From Mycobacterium pseudokansasii (GTDB lineage: Bacteria; Actinomycetota; Actinomycetes; Mycobacteriales; Mycobacteriaceae), in contig NZ_UPHU01000001.1 in assembly GCF_900566075.1 (NCBI RefSeq), positions 2,666,001 to 2,730,000 on the forward strand: 64,000 bases of DNA, read 5' to 3'. Below the pieces are notes generated by a model that was given only the letters and a program-made list of their open reading frames with translations, did not search any database and had not been told where the DNA came from. A program made the translations under genes and the position numbers. Shown here piece by piece: positions 21,968-32,337 of this stretch; positions within the stretch are counted from its first letter, which is position 1; each line of letters starts with the position of its first letter.

Positions 21968-22174
21968 GTGAGAACCCAGCGGAAGTCGAAGAAGACGCGC
22001 GAACAGTTGTTGCACGAGTTGCGCAACGCCTATGAGGGCGGAGCCAGCATCCGCAAATTGGCGGCCAGCGTCGGGCGATCGTACGGATCCGTTCACAGCA
22101 TGTTGCTCGAATCCGGTACCACAATGCGCAGCCGCGGCGGACCAAATCATCGCGCCCGGCCGGCGCGAGCGTAA
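21968..22174 (+). CDS. Small helix-turn-helix protein (Rv1473A-like)
   Basis: A 68-residue basic protein with the core KKTREQLLHELRNAYEGG, a helix-turn-helix AS(I)RKLAASVGRSYGSVHSMLLESG and a basic tail RSRGGPNHRARPARA. GTG 21968 is preferred because GGGAGG lies seven bases upstream; a GTG at 21944 and an ATG at 21950 in the same frame are alternatives. The fold suggests a small DNA-binding protein of the WhiB-neighbour/Lsr2-tail size class, but no target is known. Its stop codon lies inside a dispersed palindromic repeat. Placement after the ABC-F gene matches Rv1473A. Confidence 0.72.
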   Translation: MRTQRKSKKTREQLLHELRNAYEGGASIRKLAASVGRSYGSVHSMLLESGTTMRSRGGPNHRARPARA

Positions 22175-22217
22175 CATCACGGCGAGATTCGGATTTTTCG
22201 CCGTGGCGTTATGCGCA
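22166..22217. repeat. Dispersed palindromic repeat, copy A
   Basis: Left arm GTAACATCACGGCGAGA and right arm TTTCGCCGTGGCGTTA form an imperfect hairpin of about 17 bp per arm. It lies between the convergent small HTH gene and acnR and includes the stop codon of the former. It resembles three other copies in this window and could act as a bidirectional transcription terminator, although no U-tract is evident. Confidence 0.7.
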
Positions 22218-22226
22218 CGGCCCAAA

Positions 22227-22790
22227 TCAGCGGCGGCGCACCGAATTTTCCACCAGGTCCAGTACGGCGGAGAGCCGCTGGGGGTCTTCGCCGGAGGCAA
22301 GCCTGGCCACCAACCCGTCGAGGACCAGATCCAGGTAGCACTGCAACACATCACTGGGAACGTCGTCGCGCACCCGTTTGGCCTGCTTCTGCCGGCGTAG
22401 TCGATCGGTCGTCGCGGCGGCCAGTTCCAGGGAGCGCTCCGCCCAGCCGCGGTTGAATGCCGGGTCATTGCGTAGCTTGCGCGCGATCTCCAGCCGGGTG
22501 GCCAGCCAGTCGAACTGCTCCGGCGCGGCGAGCATGTCACGCATCACCTGGATGAGGCCTTCACGCGACGCGACATCGGCCATCCGCTCAGCGTCCTCGT
22601 GTGCCAGCGCGAAGAACAGCGCGTCCTTGTCCCGGAAGTGGTGAAAGATCGCTCCGCGCGACATACCGATCGCCTGTTCCAGACGCCGGACCGTGGCCTT
22701 GTCGTAGCCATACTCGGCGAAGCAGCGACGTGCGCCGTCGAGGATCTGGCGGCGGCGAGCCGCCAGATGGTCCTCGCTGACTTTTGGCAT
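22227..22790 (-). CDS. acnR: TetR-family regulator AcnR-like
   Basis: A 187-residue TetR protein. The N-terminal HTH (about 10-55) contains RRRQILDGARRCFAEYGYDKATVRRLEQAIGMSRGAIFHHF; the ligand domain is helical, with YLDLVLDGLVARLASGE near the end. It sits 24 bp downstream of acn on the same strand. Homologues in mycobacteria and corynebacteria (AcnR) repress the adjacent aconitase gene, linking TCA flux to iron or citrate. The C-terminal end matches Rv1474c. It is probably co-transcribed with acn, giving autoregulation. Confidence 0.88.
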   Translation of the reverse strand: MPKVSEDHLAARRRQILDGARRCFAEYGYDKATVRRLEQAIGMSRGAIFHHFRDKDALFFALAHEDAERMADVASREGLIQVMRDMLAAPEQFDWLATRLEIARKLRNDPAFNRGWAERSLELAAATTDRLRRQKQAKRVRDDVPSDVLQCYLDLVLDGLVARLASGEDPQRLSAVLDLVENSVRRR

Positions 22791-22814
22791 GACCAGGGCT
22801 GGGGTCGCCTGGCG

Positions 22815-25646
22815 TTAACCCGATTTGAGCATGTTGCGCAGCACGAACTGCAGGATGCCGCCGTTACGGTAGTAGTCGGCCTCCCCGGGTGTGTCGATGC
22901 GTACCACCGCGTCGAACTCAACCGGATCGCCGGACTCCTTGGTGGCTTTGACGTGCACCGTCTTGGGCGTCTTCCCGTCGTTGAGCGCCACGATCCCGGT
23001 GATGTCGAAGACCTCGGTGCCGTCCAGTCCCAGCGAGGAAGCCGACTCTCCTTCGGGGAATTGCAGCGGAATCACCCCCATGCCGATCAGGTTGGAGCGG
23101 TGAATCCGCTCGAACGACTCGGCGATCACGGCCCGCACACCCAGCAGCAACGTGCCCTTGGCCGCCCAGTCCCGGGACGAGCCGGACCCATATTCTTTAC
23201 CGCCGAGCACCACCAGCGGAATATCTTGTGCCGCATAGTTTTGCGCTGCGTCGTAGATGAACGCCTGCGGCCCGCCCTCCTGGGTGAAGTCGCGGGTGTA
23301 ACCTCCGGAAACGACCTCTCCCAATGTGCGAAGTAGCTGGTTCTGAAGCCGGATGTTGGCGAACGTGCCGCGAATCATCACCTCGTGGTTGCCACGCCGA
23401 GAGCCAAAGGAGTTGTAGTCCTTGCGCGCTACGCCATGTTCGTCAAGGTATTGCGCCGCGGGGGTGCCCGGCTTGATGCTTCCGGCGGGGGAGATGTGGT
23501 CGGTGGTCACCGAGTCACCGAGCAGCGCTAGTACCCGGGCACCGCTGATGTCGGCCACCGGCTCCGGCTCGGCCGACATTCCCTCGAAATACGGCGGCTT
23601 GCGGACGTACGTCGAATCTTGGTCCCACTCAAAGGTATTGCCGCTCGGGGTCGGCAGGTTACGCCAGCGCTCGTCACCCTTGAACACGTCGGCGTAGTTC
23701 TTGGTGAACATCTCCTGGTTGATCGCCGACGCGATGGTGTCGGAGACGTCTTGTTGCGACGGCCAGATGTCTTTGAGGTAGATGTCGTTGCCCTCTTTAT
23801 CTGTGCCCAACGGCTGCGAATCGAAGTCGAAGTCCATGGTCCCGGCGAGCGCGTAGGCAACCACCAACGGTGGTGAGGCGAGGTAGTTCATCTTCACATC
23901 GGGGTTGATTCGCCCTTCGAAGTTGCGGTTGCCCGACAGCACGGCGGCCACCGAAAGGTCGTTGTCGTTGATCGCCTTCGAAATCTCCTCGGGCAGCGGG
24001 CCCGAGTTGCCGATACATGTGGTGCACCCGTAGCCGACGAGATAGAAGCCGAGCTTCTCCAGATACGGCCACAGCCCGGCCTTGTCGTAATAGTCGCTGA
24101 CCACTTGGGAGCCCGGCGCCATGGTGGTCTTCACCCACGGCTTGGCGGCCAGCCCCATTTCGACGGCGTTTTTCGCCAGCAGCGCCGCGCCCAGCATCAC
24201 CTCCGGGTTGGAGGTGTTGGTGCACGAGGTGACCGCAGCGATCACCACCGCGCCGTGGTCGAGCACGAATTCGCCGAGTTCGTCGGACTTGACCGTCACC
24301 GGGTTGCTCACCCTGCCCTTGGCGTGTTTGGCGGCCGACTCCACCGGGGTGTGGTCGTCGGCGTGGCCGTTGCTCAGCGCCCCCGGGTCGCTGGCCGGGA
24401 ACGTCTCGTCGACCATCTCGTCGAGCTTCGAGTAGTCCTTCTTGTCTGGGTCGTCACCGACATAGTTCGGAATCTGCTCGCGGAATGTGGATTTGGCGTC
24501 CGACAACGCGATGCGGTCTTGCGGGCGTTTGGGACCCGCAATCGACGGCACCACGTCGGACAGGTCGAGTTCGATGTATTCCGAGTACGCGGGTTCGTGC
24601 TTCGGGTCGTGCCACAAGCCCTGTTCTTTGGCGTAGGCCTCGACCAGCGCCAGCTGCTCCGGGTTGCGGCCGGTGAACCGCAGATAGCTGATGGTCTCCT
24701 CGTCCATCGGGAAAATGGCTGCGGTAGAACCAAATTCGGGGCTCATGTTGCCCAGGGTGGCGCGGTTGGCCAGCGGCACCTCGGCCACACCCGCGCCGTA
24801 GAACTCGACGAACTTACCGACCACGCCGTGCTTGCGCAGCATCTCGGTCACGGTCAGCACGACGTCGGTTGCCGTGACTCCGGGCTGGATCTCACCGGTC
24901 AGCTTGAAGCCGACCACGCGCGGGATCAGCATCGACACCGGCTGACCCAGCATGGCCGCTTCGGCCTCGATCCCACCCACGCCCCAGCCCAGTACACCGA
25001 GGCCGTTGACCATCGTGGTATGCGAGTCGGTGCCCACACAGGTGTCCGGGTATGCGACCCCGTCGCGGTCCATGACCACACTGGCCAGGTATTCGATGTT
25101 GACCTGGTGCACGATGCCGGTGCCCGGCGGCACCACCTTGAAGTCGCGGAAAGCGCCCTGGCCCCAACGCAAGAACTGATAGCGCTCGCCGTTGCGCTGG
25201 TATTCGATCTCCACGTTGCGCTCGAACGCGTCGGCCCGCCCGAACAGGTCGGCGATCACCGAGTGGTCGATCACCAGGTCCGCCGGCGCCAGCGGATTGA
25301 CCTTGTCGGGCTTGCCGCCCAGATCGGCGATGGCCTCCCGCATGGTGGCCAAGTCGACGATGCAGGGCACGCCGGTGAAGTCCTGCATGACGACCCGCGC
25401 CGGCGTGTACTGGATTTCGACGCTGGGCGCGGCTTCGGGGTCCCAGTTCGCGATGGCTTCGATGTGATCCTTGGTGATGTTGCTGCCGTCTTCGTTACGG
25501 AGCAGGTTCTCCGCGAGAACCTTGAGGCTGTAGGGGAGTCTGCTGGTGTTGGGGACGGCGTCGAGGCGATAGATCTGGTAACTCCGGTCGCCGACCTTGA
25601 GTGTGTCGCGGGCTCCGAACGAGTTCACAGACTCTGTGCTGGTCAC
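22815..25646 (-). CDS. acn: Aconitate hydratase A (aconitase)
   Basis: A 943-residue monomeric aconitase of the IRP/AcnA type, interconverting citrate and isocitrate in the TCA cycle. The [4Fe-4S] cysteines occur in [14 protein letters not shown] and [41 protein letters not shown] and the swivel domain [18 protein letters not shown] are also clear. A mycobacterial insert of about 45 acidic residues ([18 protein letters not shown] and following) precedes the cluster domain. GTG 25646 starts the protein. Homologues moonlight as iron-dependent RNA-binding proteins. It depends on the Suf machinery encoded upstream. Equivalent to Rv1475c. Confidence 0.95.
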   Translation of the reverse strand: MTSTESVNSFGARDTLKVGDRSYQIYRLDAVPNTSRLPYSLKVLAENLLRNEDGSNITKDHIEAIANWDPEAAPSVEIQYTPARVVMQDFTGVPCIVDLATMREAIADLGGKPDKVNPLAPADLVIDHSVIADLFGRADAFERNVEIEYQRNGERYQFLRWGQGAFRDFKVVPPGTGIVHQVNIEYLASVVMDRDGVAYPDTCVGTDSHTTMVNGLGVLGWGVGGIEAEAAMLGQPVSMLIPRVVGFKLTGEIQPGVTATDVVLTVTEMLRKHGVVGKFVEFYGAGVAEVPLANRATLGNMSPEFGSTAAIFPMDEETISYLRFTGRNPEQLALVEAYAKEQGLWHDPKHEPAYSEYIELDLSDVVPSIAGPKRPQDRIALSDAKSTFREQIPNYVGDDPDKKDYSKLDEMVDETFPASDPGALSNGHADDHTPVESAAKHAKGRVSNPVTVKSDELGEFVLDHGAVVIAAVTSCTNTSNPEVMLGAALLAKNAVEMGLAAKPWVKTTMAPGSQVVSDYYDKAGLWPYLEKLGFYLVGYGCTTCIGNSGPLPEEISKAINDNDLSVAAVLSGNRNFEGRINPDVKMNYLASPPLVVAYALAGTMDFDFDSQPLGTDKEGNDIYLKDIWPSQQDVSDTIASAINQEMFTKNYADVFKGDERWRNLPTPSGNTFEWDQDSTYVRKPPYFEGMSAEPEPVADISGARVLALLGDSVTTDHISPAGSIKPGTPAAQYLDEHGVARKDYNSFGSRRGNHEVMIRGTFANIRLQNQLLRTLGEVVSGGYTRDFTQEGGPQAFIYDAAQNYAAQDIPLVVLGGKEYGSGSSRDWAAKGTLLLGVRAVIAESFERIHRSNLIGMGVIPLQFPEGESASSLGLDGTEVFDITGIVALNDGKTPKTVHVKATKESGDPVEFDAVVRIDTPGEADYYRNGGILQFVLRNMLKSG

Positions 25647-25991
25647 ATCAACTCCCGAGGATTCAGTTCTGCCGCCGGCGGGCCGTGCCGGCGGTGCTTC
25701 ACATGCCCAGCCACTTTAACAGTACGTTTGTCCTGCATTGCGGTTGGTACCCGTGCTCTCCAGTCTTGTCGTGCCGGGCGCGAGTTGAAAAGCCCCTCGC
25801 CGATTGGACTGGCCGTGATACCCACGACGCGGCGGCAGTGTCGCGGGCGCTCCGACGGCTTCGCGTGCGTCGCCAGGGCGGATACATTGCCGGGCGAAAT
25901 TGCCATCCCCACGGGCACACTGAACGCTGCCGACGCATCCGCAACGCGTACGGTTCCTGTAGCACCGCGGGAGGTGTGAGAGGAGCTAGAC
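25647..25991. other. Divergent intergenic region acn / Rv1476-like
   Basis: About 345 bp separate the divergent acn and membrane-protein genes. A possible ribosome site (GAGGAG) precedes the right-hand gene. No RNA gene, repeat or convincing small gene is visible. It should hold the promoters for acn-acnR and for the right-hand operon. Confidence 0.5.
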
Positions 25992-26570
25992 ATGACCGGG
26001 CACGAGACCGCAGGCCAGCTGCCGTTACCCCAGACGATCCCGTTCCTGCCGGCCTACATTCCACAGGACGTCGACATGACGGCGGTCAAGGCAGAAGTCG
26101 CGGCGGTCGGCGTCAGCGCGCCACCGGCGGCCGTGCCGGGATTGCTCGAGGTGGTCAACCACGCGCACGACGAGGGCATCAACCTCAAGATCGTCCTGCT
26201 GGACCACAACCCGCCCAATGACACTCCGTTGCGGGATATCGCGACCGTCGTGGGCGCCGATTACAAGGACGCGACGGTGTTGGTACTCAGTCCCAGCTAC
26301 GTCGGCAGCTACAGCACGCAGTACCCGCGGGTCACCCTGGAGGCGGGGGAGGACCTTTCCAAGACCGGCAACCCGGTGCAGTCCGCGCAGAGTTTCTTGC
26401 ACGAGCTGGACACACCGGAGTTTCCCTGGGCCGGGTTGACCATTTTTTTGCTGATTGCGGTGCTTGCCGCGGCCGTCGGCACCCGGTTCATGCAGCTGCG
26501 CGCTCGGCGGTCAGCAACCTCGGGCAGCAGTGCCGACACGACTTCGGATCAAGCCGGCCAGGGCATCTAG
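25992..26570 (+). CDS. Conserved membrane protein (Rv1476-like)
   Basis: A 192-residue protein. Residues 1-145 are soluble and form a TPM-like alpha/beta stretch (VNHAHDEGINLKIVLLDHNPPNDTPLRDIATVV, DATVLVLSPSYVGSYSTQYPRV). One transmembrane helix follows (about 150-170, WAGLTIFLLIAVLAAAVGT) and a basic cytoplasmic tail. AGGAG stands before ATG 25992. It lies directly upstream of the ripAB-moxR1 set, as Rv1476 does in H37Rv, suggesting an envelope role. The function is unknown. Confidence 0.82.
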   Translation: MTGHETAGQLPLPQTIPFLPAYIPQDVDMTAVKAEVAAVGVSAPPAAVPGLLEVVNHAHDEGINLKIVLLDHNPPNDTPLRDIATVVGADYKDATVLVLSPSYVGSYSTQYPRVTLEAGEDLSKTGNPVQSAQSFLHELDTPEFPWAGLTIFLLIAVLAAAVGTRFMQLRARRSATSGSSADTTSDQAGQGI

Positions 26571-26800
26571 CCAGCATGTGAGCCTCGGCCGAGCATCGTG
26601 CGCCAGCCATGTGGCTGGCCGGTGGCAAACGCTTCACATCACCATTCGGTCACATTAATTGCACGTCCAGGGTGCACTTTGTGACATACGTTTCTTTAGC
26701 GTCAGGTGTGACGTACGGTGCGAATGATGATTGTGATGCCATTAGCGCTTTCGGCGCTGACTGCCGTCCGTCCGGTTTGAGCCATAGGAGACCAGAGTCG
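26571..26800 (+). promoter_or_regulatory. ripA upstream region with repeated GTCACA/TGTGAC boxes
   Basis: The 230-bp gap is comparatively AT-rich. It contains GTCACA at 26649-26654 and its complement TGTGAC at 26680-26685 and 26707-26712. GTCACA is the core I recall for the MtrA response regulator, reported to control ripA. No riboswitch could be recognised in the leader. The assignment is by motif only. Confidence 0.35.
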
Positions 26801-28216
26801 ATGAGACGGACCCGAGTTGGCTCTGCTTCACGATCGGCAGCACGGTTGGTGCGGCCGGCCATTCCGTCGGTCTTGAGTGTGCTCTTGCTGGTATCGACTC
26901 CTGGACTGGCGCCCGCCGCTCCCGGCACTGACCCCATCGCCGCGCTGATCGCGGAGGTCGCCAAGGCCAATCAGCGGCTGGAGGACCTCAGCGCCGCCGT
27001 GGAGATGGAGCAGGAGAGCGTCAACAAAGCGATGGTCGCCGTGGAGACCGCTCGTGACGAGGCCACCGCTGCCGAACATGAGCTCGAGATCAGCCAGCAG
27101 GCCGTCAAGGACGCCAACGCGGCGATCTCCGCAACCCAACACCGATTCGACATCTTCGCCGCGGCCACCTATATGAATGGCCCGTCCGACAGCTACCTGA
27201 CAGCCAAGAGCCCCGACGACATCATTGCCGCGGCGACCGCGACGAGGGCGATGACCGCCAGCGCCCAGACGGTGATGGCCAACTTGCAGCGGGCCCGAAC
27301 CGAACATGTGAACAAGGAATCGGCGGCGCGGCTGGCCAAGCAGAAGGCCGACAAGGCCGCTGCCGACGCCAAGGCCAGCCAGGACGCGGCGGTGGCCGCC
27401 CTTACCGACACCCAGCGCAAGTTCGACGAACAGCGCGAGGAGGTCAATCGCCTGGCCGCAGAGCGAGACGAGGCGCAGGCCAGGCTGCAGGCGGCCAGGC
27501 TGGTCGCCTGGTCCTCGGCCGGCGGGCAGGGCACGCCCGGTGAGATGTGGGACCCGGGCGCAGGACCCGGCGGCGGCCGCCGCTGGGACGGGTGGGATCC
27601 CTCGTTGCCGCAGATTCCCAGCGCCAACATCCCCGGCGACCCGATCGCGGTGGTCAACCAGGTGTTGGGCTACTCGGCGACCTCGGCACAGGTCACCGCC
27701 CAGATGGGACGAAACTTCCTGCAGCAGTTGGGCATCCTCAAGCCCACCGATACCGGGATCACCAACGCGCCGGCGGGTTCGACGCATGCCGGCCGGATTC
27801 CGCGGGTCTACGGACGGCAGGCCAGCGAGTACGTGATCCGTCGGGGCATGTCGCAGATCGGGGTGCCGTATTCCTGGGGCGGTGGAAACGCGGCGGGGCC
27901 GAGTAAAGGCATCGACTCCGGGGCCGGCATTACCGGCTTCGACTGTTCCGGACTGGTCTTGTATTCGTTTGCCGGTGTTGGCATCAAGCTGCCGCACTAC
28001 TCGGGTTCGCAATACAACCTGGGCCGCAAGATCCCGACTTCCCAGATGCGTCGCGGCGACGTCATCTTCTACGGCCCCGGCGGCAGTCAGCACGTGACGA
28101 TCTATCTGGGTGACGGTCAGATGCTCGAGGCGCCCGACATCGGCCTGAAGGTCCGCGTAGCGCCCGTGCGCACCAGCGGCATGACGCCCTTTGTGGTGCG
28201 CTACATCGAGTGGTGA
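26801..28216 (+). CDS. ripA: Peptidoglycan endopeptidase RipA
   Basis: A 471-residue secreted NlpC/P60 hydrolase. A signal peptide (about 1-40: arginines, then IPSVLSVLLLVSTPGLAPAAPG) precedes a long coiled-coil (about 50-235) that blocks the active site in RipA. A glycine/proline-rich linker follows, then the catalytic domain with GRQASEYVIRRGMSQIGVPYSWGGG. The catalytic Cys is in TGFDCSGLVLYSF and the His in GSQHVTIYLGDGQMLEAP. It cleaves D-Glu-mDAP bonds during septum splitting and interacts with resuscitation-promoting factors. AGGAG precedes ATG 26801. Length matches Rv1477. Confidence 0.95.
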   Translation: MRRTRVGSASRSAARLVRPAIPSVLSVLLLVSTPGLAPAAPGTDPIAALIAEVAKANQRLEDLSAAVEMEQESVNKAMVAVETARDEATAAEHELEISQQAVKDANAAISATQHRFDIFAAATYMNGPSDSYLTAKSPDDIIAAATATRAMTASAQTVMANLQRARTEHVNKESAARLAKQKADKAAADAKASQDAAVAALTDTQRKFDEQREEVNRLAAERDEAQARLQAARLVAWSSAGGQGTPGEMWDPGAGPGGGRRWDGWDPSLPQIPSANIPGDPIAVVNQVLGYSATSAQVTAQMGRNFLQQLGILKPTDTGITNAPAGSTHAGRIPRVYGRQASEYVIRRGMSQIGVPYSWGGGNAAGPSKGIDSGAGITGFDCSGLVLYSFAGVGIKLPHYSGSQYNLGRKIPTSQMRRGDVIFYGPGGSQHVTIYLGDGQMLEAPDIGLKVRVAPVRTSGMTPFVVRYIEW

Positions 28217-28226
28217 ACGGGGATTT

Positions 28227-28946
28227 ATGCGGCACAAGCGATTTCGTCTGATCAACCTAGCCTGGATCACCGCGATGGTGACTGGGCTCTTGGTCGCTGT
28301 AGCGGCGCCGGCCGACGCCGATCCCGGTCAGTGGGATCCGACTTTGCCGGCAGCCGCCAGCGCGGGCGCACCCGGAGATGCGCTCGCCGTCGCTAACGCG
28401 TCGCTCCAGGCCACCGCCCAGGCCACCCAGACCACCCTCGACTTGGGGCGACAGTTTCTGGGCGGGCTGGGCATCAACCTCGGCGGCAGTCCTGCCCCCG
28501 GTGCCGCCAACACCAGCCCCAGCCGGATTCCGCGTGCCAACGGCCGGCAGGCCATCGAGTACGTGATCCGCCGGGCCGGATCACAGATGGGGATCCCCTA
28601 TTCCTGGGGCGGCGGCACTTTGGAGGGTCCGAGTAAGGGCGTGGACTCCGGCGCCGGGACCGTCGGCTTCGACTGCTCGGGGTTGATGCGCTACGCCTTC
28701 GCGGGCGTGGGCGTGCTGATCCCGCGGTTTTCCGGTGACCAGTACAACGCGGGCCGCCACATCCCGCCCGGCGAGGCCAGACGCGGCGACCTGATTTTCT
28801 ACGGCCCGGGCGGTAGCCAGCATGTCACCATGTACCTGGGCAACGGTCAGATGCTCGAGGCGTCGAGCCTCGCCGGCAAAGTCACGGTGAGCCCGGTGCG
28901 TAAGGCCGGCATGACACCGTTCGTGACCAGGATCATCGAGTACTGA
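28227..28946 (+). CDS. ripB: Peptidoglycan endopeptidase RipB
   Basis: A 239-residue secreted NlpC/P60 enzyme. A signal peptide (about 1-32, INLAWITAMVTGLLVAVAAPADA) is followed by a short region and a catalytic domain very similar to that of RipA (GFDCSGLMRYAFAGVG, GSQHVTMYLGNGQMLEA). It lacks the RipA coiled-coil and is therefore not self-inhibited in the same way. ATG 28227 lies ten bases after ripA, so the pair is an operon and arose by duplication. Equivalent to Rv1478. Confidence 0.94.
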   Translation: MRHKRFRLINLAWITAMVTGLLVAVAAPADADPGQWDPTLPAAASAGAPGDALAVANASLQATAQATQTTLDLGRQFLGGLGINLGGSPAPGAANTSPSRIPRANGRQAIEYVIRRAGSQMGIPYSWGGGTLEGPSKGVDSGAGTVGFDCSGLMRYAFAGVGVLIPRFSGDQYNAGRHIPPGEARRGDLIFYGPGGSQHVTMYLGNGQMLEASSLAGKVTVSPVRKAGMTPFVTRIIEY

Positions 28947-29155
28947 GCCCGGTGCGACTCCGGCGACTGTCCGGAGCACCTCGTCCACTTCCCCCGGACG
29001 GTTGCGTCCCGCCCGGACGGTCTAGGGTGGCCGGGCAGGAACCGCGGCGTCGACGGAATCCACGGCGCCTGGAATAGTTGAACGCGGGCACGTCGCTGCC
29101 CCGCGGCGTTGGTCGTGTCAGCAGTCGTGTCTGATCGAGCGGTGGAGGGTTGTCG

Positions 29156-30280
29156 ATGACAGCAGCAGGTGGCGGTTACCCGGGTCCGGGCGGGCAATCC
29201 GGCGCGCCGGCCCATGAGGTGTCCGCGGGTGGTCCTGGTGGTTCTGACGGGCTGGCCGCCGAGGTACACACGCTCGAGCGGGCCATCTTCGAGGTCAAGC
29301 GGATCATCGTGGGCCAGGACCAGCTGGTGGAGCGGATGCTGGTCGGTCTGCTCTCCAAGGGCCACGTCCTGCTCGAGGGCGTGCCGGGGGTTGCCAAGAC
29401 GCTGGCTGTGGAAACCTTCGCGCGAGTCGTCGGCGGGACATTCGCCCGGATCCAGTTCACCCCCGACCTGGTGCCCACCGACATCATCGGTACCCGCATC
29501 TACCGGCAGGGCAAGGAGGAATTCGACACCGAGCTCGGGCCGGTGGTGGTCAATTTCCTGCTCGCCGACGAGATCAACCGTGCCCCTGCCAAGGTGCAAT
29601 CGGCGCTGCTGGAGGTGATGCAGGAACGTCACGTCTCCATCGGCGGTAAGACCTTCCCGCTGCCCAACCCGTTCCTGGTGATGGCGACGCAGAACCCGAT
29701 CGAACACGAGGGCGTCTACCCGTTGCCCGAGGCGCAGCGCGACCGCTTCCTGTTCAAGATCAACGTCGGCTACCCCTCGGCTGAGGAAGAGCGCGAGATC
29801 ATCTACCGGATGGGCGTCACCCCGCCGCAGCCAAAGCAGATCCTCAACACCGGCGACCTGGTGCGGCTACAGGGAATCGCGGCCAACAACTTCGTGCACC
29901 ACGCGCTCGTCGACTACGTGGTGCGTGTCGTCTTCGCCACCCGGACACCCGAACAGCTCGGGATGAACGACGTCAAGAGCTGGATCGCCTTCGGCGCGTC
30001 TCCGCGAGCTTCGCTGGGCATCATCGCCGCCGCTCGGTCGCTGGCACTGGTGCGCGGGCGTGATTACGTGATCCCGCAGGATGTCATCGAAGTCATCCCC
30101 GACGTGCTGCGCCACCGGCTCGTGCTCACCTACGACGCGCTGGCCGATGAGATCACCCCGGAGATCATCATCAACCGGGTGCTGCAGACGGTCGCCCTGC
30201 CGCAAGTGAACGCCGTTCCGCAACAAGGCCATTCGGTGCCGCCGGTCATGCAGGCGGCGGCTGCGGCTAGCGGCCGGTGA
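29156..30280 (+). CDS. moxR1: MoxR-family AAA+ ATPase MoxR1
   Basis: A 374-residue AAA+ ATPase with Walker A GVPGVAKT, Walker [16 protein letters not shown], sensor 1 [11 protein letters not shown] and the C-terminal lid with [18 protein letters not shown]. MoxR proteins act as chaperones with VWA-domain partners. Start ATG 29156 follows GGAGG by eight bases; a TTG six bases earlier is also in frame. It overlaps the DUF58 gene (GTGA), which is followed by a VWA protein: the complete MoxR-DUF58-VWA module. Its place after ripAB suggests a link to envelope protein maturation. Equivalent to Rv1479. Confidence 0.94.
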   Translation: MTAAGGGYPGPGGQSGAPAHEVSAGGPGGSDGLAAEVHTLERAIFEVKRIIVGQDQLVERMLVGLLSKGHVLLEGVPGVAKTLAVETFARVVGGTFARIQFTPDLVPTDIIGTRIYRQGKEEFDTELGPVVVNFLLADEINRAPAKVQSALLEVMQERHVSIGGKTFPLPNPFLVMATQNPIEHEGVYPLPEAQRDRFLFKINVGYPSAEEEREIIYRMGVTPPQPKQILNTGDLVRLQGIAANNFVHHALVDYVVRVVFATRTPEQLGMNDVKSWIAFGASPRASLGIIAAARSLALVRGRDYVIPQDVIEVIPDVLRHRLVLTYDALADEITPEIIINRVLQTVALPQVNAVPQQGHSVPPVMQAAAAASGR

Positions 30281-31230
30281 CCGAAAGCAAGGCGCCGGCG
30301 GTCGTCCCTCCGCCGTCGTTGCTGCGCGGTGACATCGACGACCCCAAGCTGTCGGCGGCGCTGCGGACCCTGGAGCTGACCGTCAAGCACAAACTCGACG
30401 GTGTCCTGCACGGCGATCACCTCGGCTTGATCCCGGGGCCGGGCACGGAGCCGGGCGAGTCGCGTCTCTACCAGCCCGGCGACGACGTGCGCCGGATAGA
30501 CTGGGCGGTCACCGCCCGAACCACTCACCCCCACGTGCGGCAGATGATCGCCGACCGGGAACTGGAAACCTGGCTGGTGGTGGACCTGTCGGCCAGCCTG
30601 GACTTCGGTACCGCCGTCTGCGAGAAACGTGACCTCGCGGTGGCGGCGGCGGCCGCCATCACCTTCCTCAACAGCGGCGGCGGCAACCGGATCGGCGCAC
30701 TGGTCGCTAACGGCGCCACGATGACTCGGGTGCCGGCCCGTACCGGCCGCCAGCATCAGCACACCATGTTGCGCACCATCGCCACCATGCCCAAGGCTCC
30801 AGCCGGGGTACGCGGCGACCTGGCGGTGGCCATCGATGCGCTTCGCCGCCCGGAACGCCGTCGGGGGATGGCGGTGGTCATCAGCGACTTCCTGGGGCCG
30901 ATCAACTGGATGCGGCCGCTGCGGGCGATCGCGGCCCGCCACGAGGTGCTGGCCATCGAAGTCCTGGATCCGCGCGACGTCGAGCTGCCCGATATCGGCG
31001 ATGTGATCTTGCAGGACGCCGAAAGCGGCGTCACCCGCGAATTCACCATCGACACACAGCTGCAGAACGATTTCGCCAGGGCGGCGGCGGCGCACCGCGC
31101 CGACGTGGCCCGGACCCTCCGCGGTTGCGGCGCACCGGTGCTGACGCTTCGCACCGACCGCGACTGGCTGGCCGACATCGTCCGCTTCGTCGCCTCCCGT
31201 CGACGTGGTGCCATGGCGGGGGCTCAGTGA
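30277..31230 (+). CDS. DUF58 domain protein (MoxR partner)
   Basis: A 317-residue DUF58 protein. The typical [33 protein letters not shown] segment lies at about 60-92, followed by a VWA-like half with [14 protein letters not shown]. Unlike many DUF58 proteins it has no N-terminal membrane helices. The GTG start overlaps the moxR1 stop in GTGA. It probably works with MoxR1 and the membrane VWA protein encoded next. Equivalent to Rv1480; the biochemical activity is unknown. Confidence 0.88.
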   Translation: MTESKAPAVVPPPSLLRGDIDDPKLSAALRTLELTVKHKLDGVLHGDHLGLIPGPGTEPGESRLYQPGDDVRRIDWAVTARTTHPHVRQMIADRELETWLVVDLSASLDFGTAVCEKRDLAVAAAAAITFLNSGGGNRIGALVANGATMTRVPARTGRQHQHTMLRTIATMPKAPAGVRGDLAVAIDALRRPERRRGMAVVISDFLGPINWMRPLRAIAARHEVLAIEVLDPRDVELPDIGDVILQDAESGVTREFTIDTQLQNDFARAAAAHRADVARTLRGCGAPVLTLRTDRDWLADIVRFVASRRRGAMAGAQ

Positions 31231-31264
31231 CACACCTGCTCGCATCTTTTATGACGGGTCTGAT

Positions 31265-32272
31265 ATGACGCTGCCGTTGCTCGGGCCGATGACGCTGTCC
31301 GGCTTCGAACACTCGTGGTTCTTCCTGTTCCTCTTCGTCATCGTCGGTCTGGTGGCGCTGTACATCGTGCTGCAGCTGGCGCGCCAGAAGCGGATGCTGC
31401 GGTTCGCCAACATGGAGTTGCTGGAAAGCGTGGCCCCCAAGCGGCCCTCCCGCTGGCGGCATGTCCCGGCGATCCTGCTGGCGTTGTCGCTGGTGCTGCT
31501 GACGACCGCGATGGCCGGACCGACGCATGATGTCCGGATTCCGCGCAACCGGGCGGTCGTGATGCTGGTGATCGACGTGTCGCAGTCGATGCGCGCGACC
31601 GACGTCGAGCCCAATCGCATGGGGGCTGCGCAGGAGGCCGCCAAGCAGTTCGCCGACGAGCTGACCCCCGGCATCAACCTCGGACTGATCGCGTACGCGG
31701 GCACCGCGACGGTGCTGGTGTCACCGACGACCAACCGGGATGCGACCAAGAACGCGCTGGATAAGCTGCAGTTCGCCGACCGCACCGCGACCGGGGAGGC
31801 CATCTTCACCGCTTTGCAGGCCATCGCCACGGTGGGTGCGGTGATCGGTGGGGGTGACACGCCTCCTCCGGCGCGCATCGTGCTGTTCTCCGACGGCAAG
31901 GAGACGATGCCGACCAATCCGGACAACCCCAAGGGCGCCTATACCGCCGCGCGCACCGCCAAAGACCAGGGCGTGCCGATCTCGACCATCTCCTTCGGCA
32001 CCCCATATGGCTTCGTCGAGATCAACGGCCAGCGTCAACCGGTGCCCGTCGACGACGAGACGATGAAGAAGGTCGCCCAACTCTCCGGCGGAAACGCCTA
32101 CAACGCGGCGACCCTGTCCGAACTGAACGCCGTCTACGCGTCGCTGCAGCAGCAGATCGGCTACGAAACCATCAAAGGTGACGCCAGCACAGGATGGCTG
32201 CGGCTGGGTGCGCTGGTGCTGGCGCTGGCCGGCCTGGCCGCGCTGTTGATCAATCGTCGGCTGCCGACCTAA
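31265..32272 (+). CDS. Membrane-anchored VWA (BatA-like) protein
   Basis: A 335-residue protein with two N-terminal helices (about 17-37 and 60-82), a von Willebrand A domain and a C-terminal helix (about 310-330). The MIDAS motif is [12 protein letters not shown], followed by the [13 protein letters not shown] and LFSDGKETM portions. The arrangement fits BatA-type proteins that pair with MoxR ATPases. ATG 31265 (MTLPLLGPM) is chosen; it is also the H37Rv Rv1481 N-terminus. It closes the ripA to VWA gene run, and a palindromic repeat lies just beyond its stop. Confidence 0.9.
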   Translation: MTLPLLGPMTLSGFEHSWFFLFLFVIVGLVALYIVLQLARQKRMLRFANMELLESVAPKRPSRWRHVPAILLALSLVLLTTAMAGPTHDVRIPRNRAVVMLVIDVSQSMRATDVEPNRMGAAQEAAKQFADELTPGINLGLIAYAGTATVLVSPTTNRDATKNALDKLQFADRTATGEAIFTALQAIATVGAVIGGGDTPPPARIVLFSDGKETMPTNPDNPKGAYTAARTAKDQGVPISTISFGTPYGFVEINGQRQPVPVDDETMKKVAQLSGGNAYNAATLSELNAVYASLQQQIGYETIKGDASTGWLRLGALVLALAGLAALLINRRLPT

Positions 32273-32280
32273 CCTCGCGC

Positions 32281-32333
32281 CGAACGTAACGCCAGGGCGA
32301 AAATCGCGCCGGATTTCGCCGTGGCGTTACAGT
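32281..32333. repeat. Dispersed palindromic repeat, copy B
   Basis: Arms GTAACGCCAGGGCGAAA (left) and TTTCGCCGTGGCGTTAC (right) are almost perfectly complementary around a short loop. It stands ten bases after the VWA gene and at the end of the convergent DUF559-like relic, a position suited to bidirectional termination. Confidence 0.75.
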
Positions 32334-32337
32334 CGGC

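Noticed and set aside
24105..25979. 624-codon plus-strand open frame
   Set aside because: It is the complement of acn, has no domain and reads as typical high-GC antisense shadow.
26571..26800. c-di-AMP (ydaO-type) riboswitch before ripA
   Set aside because: Considered because cell-wall hydrolase genes can carry it, but I could not find its conserved core segments.
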